64,000 nt of DNA from Simplicillium sp. C3G150-2 (lineage: Eukaryota > Ascomycota > Sordariomycetes > Hypocreales > Cordycipitaceae). Below are positions 55,556 to 64,000 of this stretch, piece by piece. The notes under the pieces are model-generated. The model was not told the origin of the DNA. It searched no databases and saw only the letters and a list, made by a program, of their open reading frames with translations. A program made the translations under genes and the position numbers. The stretch lies in NCBI GenBank assembly GCA_022702485.1, contig JAJIYY010000004.1, positions 1,860,001 through 1,924,000 of the forward strand, read 5' to 3'. Positions within the stretch are counted from its first letter, which is position 1; each line of letters begins with the position of its first letter.

Positions 55556-58500
55556 GTAAGATGGTTGATTTAGGCGGAAAGCCTATCTGCCGATGAGTAT
55601 AGGGGAGAGATGTCGACGCTTGCGAGATTCTTGAACTACCCTCACAGATTAGCTTGATTGTTTTGACCGTGTTGAAAACATCCTGTGTAAGATGATGTTT
55701 GAAGCCAATGCGAGATGGTCGGAGCTTATTTGTGTTGTGCCGAACAGAAGAGAAAGTGCAAACAATATCTGTCAACCAATGATGTCTTTGGCTGCGCAGG
55801 CAATGAGCACGAACTTTTCGCGATCATAAGAGCGCCGCGCGCCTCACAAAGTAAGATGAGGGAGAGTAGCAATCCAAGTTGAAGCAAGAACAGCGTGAAT
55901 ATGTGCTGGATAGTGAAGCTGAGACTTGGTGCTCAGACATATCCAGCTCGAGGTTGTCCCCTGTGGGCACTGAGTGACTCGTCAATGCCAACAGCCTACG
56001 GAAAGGTAGGGACTATTCCCACTCATGAACAGATATCGACCTTGCCTTCGAATTAGAGGATGCAAGTCTTCGATAAGCTGTTGTTGAGTATAGGGACTTG
56101 GTTGTATACCAATGAGCATCGTCGAAACTCCAATTTGCCGCTGTGATCTGACTTTGGCGATGTGCTCCGAGGCTCACAATCCATCGTCATGCTGAGGAGA
56201 TAGAAGTCTTCAGTGCGAAAGGTGGGTTACCGGTAAGGGGATGCGAGGTTGCGACTGGTGGTGTGTGGATGGGAGTGGGGGCCGGGGGTATAATGCATAA
56301 GAGAGACAAGTAACACAGTTAAAACTTTTGAACTCACCGTTCGCTACCTGCGGAGGCTGTGCCCAGCTTGCGAGATGCGGCTGTAGGAAGCCTGGTCGCC
56401 TTCCACCACAACAGATGGACAATATCTTCCTTCGACACCGCTATGCAGCGTGTTAAGGAAGCCTGGTACTGTGGGGAAGATTGTCGACGAACAGTTATGA
56501 ATCAATTAAGTTTTTTGTCGTTTGCCCAATGTGAGATTTCAGCTTTTGTTGACTTCCTGTTCATAGATGTTTGTGAATCCGCAGCGGTATCCTTGACTTG
56601 AAGGCTGAACAGTCAAATAAAAACAGGGCACCGTGCCTCTAACCCAGAACCAGTCAAAATTCAGAAGCACGTTGGTGTATCTCGACGAGCACGACCAGCA
56701 GCACAGAAGTCAGGTATCTTAATACCAAGGCCAGAAGTCGTTGAACCGGTACAAGAGCTTCCAAGCTCCTTTTTGGTGTGTTACGGATCACAAGTAGGTA
56801 TTGTCCGGGCTGTGACTCCGTCGTACTCTTGCAGGAGGTAGCTGCGCAGTCCTCAACCTGTGTCGTGTGAAGCAAAGGAAAAGAAGACGAGAAATAAAAG
56901 AGGTCCAAATTTTGTGAAATGTTCGAATAAACCAGTTAATTGCCAAATGATCTGGAGAGAGTGAAAGAAGGGAAACGCGGAACGGCAAGTGGCTTCTAAA
57001 TACTTTTTTTCTCCGTGTTGAGCACACAAGCGTTGGCCGGGTTGATATGACGGCCGTGTTTTGAGGAAGAAGAGACGCATCCCAGCAGGACAGCGTTGAA
57101 CAACCAGTTGTTATTGATGCTGAGCGTAAAAATCGCCCCCAATTGCAGAGAAAAACAAAAAAAAAAAGAAGGTTGGGAAGAGACAAAGGTCATTCAAACA
57201 GGCCTCTGGGAATCCAAGCAAACTGGTGGTCGGCGGCAGCCACACGGCCTGGGACCCGGTCTATCAAGAATTGGGGAATAAAAGTACTCAGAATTAGTTC
57301 GACCCGTTTTCCAAGGGCTAGACGACGACGTTCCAGTATTGGCTTAGATCCGCCGTGACAATTGACTAAGTCGTCCAGGTTTGTTTCTCTGTTGCGACGA
57401 AGGTTCAACTAGTACTCCCCAGGTGGAGAGATGGCGCGTGGGAAGGGTCCGCTCCTTCGACCACTGCCGGTGACGGTCCCAGGTGCTGTTTTTTTTCTCT
57501 CTCCCTGTGTCGTCTGTGTCTTGTCTGGGCTAAGCCTTGGTACAAAGAGCCTGGTAATTCACCCCTCCCCCTCCCTCGTCGGTCGTTGTGCTATTTCTTA
57601 TTTAGGCCGTGCCTGAAGCGGCGGTGGCCCCGATAGAGTGGAGGGGGGGTGTGAGAAGGAATTTTTTCCCTCTCTCTCTACGAGCTCGATGAGAGCCTGG
57701 ATTGATTAGTGGCAGATGACTACGACAAGCCGCCCATCTATTACCTGAACCCTTGCGAAGACAGGCTAGCTGATGGGCATTGAGGGTCATTGATGGTCCT
57801 GATTTCTGGGCCCTGGAAGCACTGCGAAGGCTCTCCTCCTCTTTCATTTGTCGTGATGACAGTGGCGCACATGTGGCATCAATGTTCGCGTGCGCCAAAT
57901 CCCTTCCAACCAGGACGTGTGTCCGCGCTTGCACACCAAAAGTCACTCGCCTGTGTGTAATTCAGCCTGTTATCTAATGCTTTGTGCCGGTTTGCTGAAG
58001 GGGGAGGAAAAGTGGAAGAGGACATTTATGCACGCACAACATCAACACCGCCTGCCATCGTACAATTCAGGTTTCTCTCCCCTGCCTTGCCTTAGCGCGC
58101 ACACTGCCCAACATGCACAACTCTAACCAGCGTTTCTTCTTGTTCACTTACATGCGCTGTACATGCACATATTTCACAGGTTGCAATACGACGGGACGGA
58201 TGCTCCTGCAAAGCCCCATCTTTTCTGGGCAACTTGGTCTTCGATCTTGTTGTACTTCGATTGTCCCATAGCCAACCAAGGGGGCCGCGCAAATACCCGT
58301 CCCGTCAACACTCGCTGCCTTGGGGTGTGTTAGGGCCTTGCAAATCAGCCCACACCACCACCATCACCTCTCCGTACCGCTCTGCAATACACGGCTAGAC
58401 CCTCGCCCCCCACTGCAAGGTTGCTTCTGTCCAGCCAGAGTTCTCGTTGAGCGCCACCCCACAGTGCCGCCCAATCCCTGGTCGACGGGTGGACTAGTGC

Positions 58501-61500
58501 CCGCTCGCTCAGTCGGGCTATAATCCCAACCAGGACCCATGCAATTGCCTGGTGTGTGTGGTGCCTATGGCGCCGAAGCCAGGATCATTTCAAGCTAGCC
58601 ATGGGCAGCAAAGAAACAAAGTGAACAGGGGAAAGCGCAACGATTACCACTGCCATGCCGACTCACAACAGAAATAGCCACAAGAGTTAGTTCGGTACAT
58701 GGTTGTTGAATCTCTGAAATGCGCCGGGTTCCGTTGCTCCTCACTGTCAACCAAGTTGAGGTACATTGCTAATCATGGAGCGCTGCGTTACGGTCTTGAA
58801 CCGTTCGTAACTAACCAGCACAAATCAAAATTGGGCGAATATGACGACCAGGATAGATGCCAACCCGCATTGGGCTACAAATTAGCTCCTCCACTTAGAA
58901 GTGGCGGGCCCAAAATAGCATATAATCCGCGGGCAGGTTTGTTGGTAGCTCTCAAAATTCGTAGAACACAGTTGCGTCATATCTTCAATCTAATGCCCGC
59001 TTCCACCTCGCCTATGCAAGTTTGACCGGGAAGGAAACATGGCCTATCGGCGGCAACTGCTGTAAGCCGTTGGTCCATTCGCCAGGCCGTGCGCGAGATA
59101 ATAAAATCCAATGCATGGTACGTCCGCTTCAACCTGGCTTCGCAGGCAAATTGCCTGCTAGCGAAGGGCAGAAGAGTGGAAGTTGATCAGGGTAAGAAAC
59201 TCAGCTCATTCTTGTTATTGTCGCTGGCTTGGATTCTCCTAGGTACGAGAGTATACCGCATTCTCGCAGTTGCCACGAACGCAACCTTTATCATCTCCAC
59301 CAGGCCGAACTTGGTGAATAACACAGAATCGGCCTTTTGGAGACCGAGCCAGACCCTCCAAACCCCCATTCGAAGACAAGCAGGCTTTGCTGCAGCTGTA
59401 AAGGGGTTACATTTGATTTGCTTTTCTTGATGTAGCATAATGCAGGTAATGTCGCAACGCTAGCATTGGCCAATAGCCGCCCAAGACTCCATCTGGAGTC
59501 CAGCATTCAAGCTTGCCCATACTCAACCCGTCCACGCCAGAAGGCTAAAGCATCAAACGAAATTTAAGCACCCGGCCTGGTTTGTAGCAAAACTCAAGCT
59601 TGGTGTTTCTTCATTCGTTTCAGTTGACGTTTGGGTGGAGAGTTTTGCCAGCCACCAAATTCTGTCGCAGATGATGATTGAAAGGCGATTTGTCGCTTGA
59701 GAGGGTTTTGGTGGAACTGGACTGTTCGGCGACCTCAAACCCACGTTGCATGTATGTACTCCATACTCTCAGTTACTACCTTTTTTTTTTTTTGTCATGT
59801 CTCAGTCGCTTCGCAAACTCTGATTTTCCTAGCCGCCAGTCCCCATCCTTGGACCACAGCTAGGGTATCCTGTGTTCCTCGCCTCCCGTTGGAGAAATTA
59901 CTGCGCAATATCTTCTCTTCTGTAGCCCTTCAGCCCTCCGAGCATGGATATGGTGACGGACGGGCTCGAGGTCGCCTGCACTGCGGCCACCCATCACACT
60001 GCATCGCGCTACTGCTTCGGCGTGTACAGGAAGTCACAGCACGTCTGGCTTCGCTTGTGAGCGCATTTCTCAGCCATCATTGCAGGTAGACGCTTGTTTT
60101 TTTTTTTTTTTTTTCGATATCTGGATGGATATGGTTAGCCATCAATCGACAACAAATCCCATCCCGGTCGCGCCCCTGTCACATGGCAAGGATTGCTGGT
60201 CCAGTAAGCTCTGTACGTCATGACGTGACATATGGGGATAACCGCTGTGTATGGCATCCGTTCTTTAGCCCTGTCGATGATTGCCGGGGGTTTCCACGTC
60301 TGGTGACTGTCTCGGACCCATGGGTGCGAAGTAATTTCTGATAGGATTTTCGTTTTGCTTCTTTGCCTCAACAGAACCACGGTGAACAAGTTTTGTTGTC
60401 CTTTTGGTGCACTGGGTTGTGCGATGACTTATGTTGAGCCAACTGGCAACAGCTGCCCGCGCCTCGCACTTGCCTAAACAGAAGATGCAGCTGTATATGC
60501 CGAGCAGCCCAGAGTCAAAAACACAGGCTTTCACGGCTTTCACGGCTTTCACAGTCGCTATATTCTGGTCATGATCATATGTTTTCATGTCGCTTACTTC
60601 CTTCATGGCCGCTGCTTTGTTCCATTTCCTCAAGCTTCATTCTCCAAAGACTAAAGGCGCAGAGCATACGAAGCGAACGAATGTCTTTCTTTGCTGTTCC
60701 CATTGGCCTCGTACCGAACACGTGTGGTTTTGTCTTGCCATCCTAAATGGGTTGCTTTTCATTCTAGGTAAAGGGGCTTCATCGCAAATATCTCCCCAAA
60801 CCATGTATACGGCTTTGGTATCTTCATGCGTGACACTCCACACAGACGATGTGGCTTGCAATACATGGACCTCGTGCAGTGTCTCTCGCACACGCATTTC
60901 GGCCCGTCCACGGAAATTCAATCAAATGAACCCAATCGCTGGGGTCCTTTGACCGGTTCTGTCTGCCCTCACAGTCCTCTGTTGCCTTATTCAGGATATG
61001 CTGTTGACCCACTCAATCGAGAATGTGGACATCACCTAGATATCACTCATCACAGCGCCCATGACTAGCGCTTAAACAAGCCAATGTGAGCCACGTCGTT
61101 CCATCCTTCTGGCTTTACGCATGGTCCAATCAACCCTTTTGTAAGCTCTCGTAATGAATTCAATTGGTTAGAGGTTCATATTGGAGATTTCCCCAGCGCT
61201 TCATATCAGGCGACAGAATCCTGAAAATGTGGCTGTTCGACGGATAAGATCGCGATGGACCAACTTTGGCTGTCGTTGGGCTGCAATTACTGACCTTGTT
61301 TTTCTGCAGACAGGTGGGTTAAAATGCACGATTTGTTAAGGCTGGGATTGTGCATTTACGATGCAGCGACCATTATGTGGCCTGGTGTCACACCGCTTCT
61401 TCACAACGGCGGTTCATTGCAGCCGCTGAGACGAAAGCACCAAGTTAAGTCCCATTTATGCGACCATACGCGTTCGACAGGCACGGTAATCGGTTAGCAA

Positions 61501-63857
61501 TATGCTCAGGAGCAATGAATATTTGGCGAAGCCTGTTCATTCGAGGCCAGCTCATTTTCTTCGGGTTACTCGTCAGACATGAGGTTGCCGATATAGGGTT
61601 CTGGGCTCTTAAATGTGGTCAGTTCGGCTACATTGACGGACTTTCGACAGTGCATAAGTTGCCAATGCAAATGTTCTCCACAAATCCCATCAACCAGGCA
61701 TTCGGTAAGTAAGTGTGGTTTATGCCGCATGTATCTTACCCTTTTCAATGTTGTCACAGGTCAAAGTGCAGCCCGTTGAGAATTCTTCTGGGGACTGGCA
61801 GCGGGAAAACGCAGAATCCACAGCTGTAGGGCAATTGGTCGTCCAAGTTGACGCTTGGGTCCAAGGGATTCAAAAGTTCTCGGCAAGTGCAAAAGTTCCT
61901 TACCACACGGCAGACGATCTGTAGTTGAGGTGTGATGTCTTGTGACGTGGGCATGTACAAGATGACAGAACAGCGAGCGAGCGAGAAAAGAAAGGCTGGG
62001 GCTTTTCCCAATTGATTTACACACCCCAGTCCAGGGTCAAGCTGCCTCACCGTTTGCGGCCGAAGACAGTGGGAAACTAGTGTAGAGCCTTGTGCACTAG
62101 CTTCGACGAAAGGTGTCGGTGCATTGCTGTGCGCTTTGGTCTCCCACAGCTTATATTGCTACGGTTATGTGCCATGCACGATCCAGATATCTTCCATCGT
62201 TTACTTCCATACTCCACATCTCCCGGGTTTCGTTTGGCGCGCGCAATGTTCAATGACACACAAGTGCCCAACTAGCCAATGGAATCTGACCCAAACAACA
62301 GATTGTCGGCCATGACAGTGTGGTAGTGTTACACAGCATTGCACTTGCAGGAGGGCATGCATCTTCCTCGTCTGGCTAATGTATGTATCAGTAAGGTCCG
62401 GTCAGAAGTACCTTGCTCGCAAGGATGGTAATGAGTACAGGGCTCCACATGGATTTGCTGGCGCGAACCAAACTGTCGGGTCGGGTCGCACGCAAGGGGC
62501 GTGTTAATTGATCTTTGTTGAGCGCGGTTGGGTGGGCAATCACACCAAACCAAGCTTGGAAAGCCATGTTTTACTTACTCGTTCCCGTATGGCCAAACGG
62601 GAAGGCGGAACATGACCGGCCCCGAAGAGTTGTCTCTCCCTCTCACACCACCCGCCCTCAGGTCTCTCAGAGTTGGACAATGTTCGTTGAGGACAAGCTG
62701 TGCGTGCTGTGCGTGGGGGGTACACTACCCGCCGAGAAGCTGCCCTTGGCTCAAAGAAGAAGGACGCAATTGCCTTGTGGTGTTGGCTAGCTTGGTGGCT
62801 AGAGAGCTATCAATTTTATTAAGCTACCAGCAGTTCTTGTCAACTTTGGCGCACCAAAGCGGGAGACCTCTACGGGATTCCGAGACGCAATTCCCGCCTC
62901 CATAACTCTCTTCCCAAACACAATTGCACACCAGGTGAGTGGCTAGTCTCCGGATCTACTTACCTGGAGAGGCAATGCTGCTTTTTGTCGCCCCCAAATC
63001 AGCCATGTCAAGTAATTTGTTTCATGCATGTGACGGCAACATCTCCGCCGCTGCCCCTCACTTGTCACCCGCATCACATTCTTGGATCAATTTGCCTTCC
63101 ACTGAACGAAATTAGAGAGAACTAGTGAAAAAAAAACGAGCAAAAAAGTTCTTCACCAAGCAAAATACTCACAAAAGAGGCTTGCCAGCGCGATGCAGCG
63201 GGACCTTCTCATTCACCTGAAACACACCACCACCGAAAACTGGCCCATCATAAGCGCCATACAAAGGCACTCCCCCAAGATTGACCACGCCCCTCCACCA
63301 GAAACCAAGGTAGTTTTGGCGCCAAGAAGAAACCATAACGCCACAGGCGCTCTCAACGTAACCTTGCTAGTGTGTGAAAGAAAAGAAAAAAACGACAGTA
63401 AACCGACCATCTAATTTCTCGTCACACACTTCCTGCCTGCTTGTCACACTAATGACATGATGGCCTAGATCTGAAACAGCCACCAAAGTATATCCTTGGT
63501 CAAATCCTCCATTGCCATTGGATAATGGCATGGGACGATGCCACTACGATGCTGCTACGAAAAGCGATATACGGAAATGGCCGGCTTCCCCGAGACATTT
63601 TCATTAGCCATCATGACCAACAAAGTTACGATATACGCAAGATCGAAAGAGACAATCACTGTTACATTCTAGTTTCCACTATTATCCTGTCCGCTTCGTC
63701 TTCTTTCCTATGGATCAGCCAGGCTCTTCTTTGGTCATTTTTGAAGATACTATGTCATCTTCGCCCCCTGCCGTCTGGTTCCTGTGATGAATCATCATTC
63801 TGAAGTGTGTCCTTGTCGCATAAAATATTGCAGAAGAAACGTCAATTGTCGTGTCCA
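55556..63857. other. 8.3-kb gene-poor interval upstream of the LaeA-like gene
   Basis: No gene can be supported over 8.3 kb. Open frames are short and interleaved on both strands, and none shows a domain, signal peptide or coherent exon chain. Simple features are T runs (about 59778-59793 and 60096-60114), a 9-bp tandem repeat (60526-60552), purine- or pyrimidine-rich patches (57640-57680) and CCACCACC blocks near 58347. No tRNA B box or transposon terminus was noticed. It may hold regulatory DNA or non-coding transcripts. Confidence 0.5.
60526..60552. repeat. Three exact tandem copies of GGCTTTCAC
   Basis: A 9-bp unit repeated three times without error in non-coding DNA. Confidence 0.95.
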
Positions 63858-64000
63858 CTACCACTCGTACTCGCCAGTGGCTTTTTGGAACAGATATTCC
63901 TTGCCATTCACTGTCAGCACGCCTTCCTTGAGAGTGCACTTCCTGCAGAGATGTCAGTCCTACGCATTCTGAGGGTTGTAATCATTGAAAATCAACTTAC
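63858..64000 (-). CDS. Last exon and last intron of a gene extending past the right edge
   Basis: The window's final bases read GTAAGTTG on the minus strand, an intron donor starting exactly at 64000. A 58-bp intron runs to a CTGCAG acceptor at 63943. The terminal exon 63942-63858 codes one split codon plus 27 residues and a TAG stop, including KCTLKEGVLTVNGKEYLF and ending TGEYEW. I cannot name the family from this tail. Confidence 0.6.

Overview
The window is nuclear DNA of a filamentous ascomycete, most likely a Sordariomycete of the order Hypocreales. Genes carry short introns (48 to about 90 bp, a few near 200) with GTAAGT/GTATGT-like donors, CTAAC/CTGAC branch sites and YAG acceptors. 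The proteins recognised are typical Pezizomycotina forms: L-arabinitol 4-dehydrogenase, a LaeA-like methyltransferase, a PAS-containing hybrid histidine kinase, SUR7/PalI and PPZ phosphatase. I rebuilt exon structures by hand from splice signals and reading frame. The species assignment is an inference from sequence style only.

Layout. 0-10 kb is gene dense: a GH36/Sip1 raffinose-synthase-like gene (minus, cut by the left edge), IMP dehydrogenase (+), histone N-acetyltransferase Nat4 (-), a LYRM2-like mitochondrial LYR protein (+), mitoribosomal bL36m (-) and an unrecognised 784-aa protein (-). 10.1-16.6 kb has no convincing gene but holds microsatellites, an A23G18 tract and a cluster of GGTACC palindromes ahead of an abundant-type PH-domain protein (MEU6-like). 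19.5-24 kb is a 1489-aa hybrid histidine kinase. 27-33 kb carries a four-helix membrane protein, succinate-semialdehyde dehydrogenase, an intron-containing tRNA-Val(UAC), mitochondrial ribosome recycling factor and a probably mitochondrial RGG-rich protein. 33.7-35.4 kb is PPZ-type phosphatase. 40-44.8 kb holds a SUR7-family protein and the WD-repeat tRNA-methylation cofactor Trm734/WDR6. 48.1 kb encodes a 58-residue secreted peptide split by one intron. 49.5-52 kb holds L-arabinitol dehydrogenase and ATP synthase subunit g. 54.2-55.6 kb is a LaeA-like methyltransferase with five introns. An 8.3-kb stretch without genes follows, and the last exon of another minus-strand gene ends the window.

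How the genes relate. Most are unlinked housekeeping functions, as is usual in fungi. There is a loose grouping of nuclear genes for mitochondria (LYRM2-like, bL36m, SSADH, RRF, the RGG-rich protein, ATP synthase g). NAT4 and the LYR gene share a 251-bp divergent promoter. I saw no secondary-metabolite cluster, transposon, CRISPR or phage-like structure. The most unusual items are the secreted peptide, the repeated basic-Ser-FG motifs of the PH protein, the uORF/start overlap and the receiver-splitting intron of the kinase, and the GGTACC cluster.
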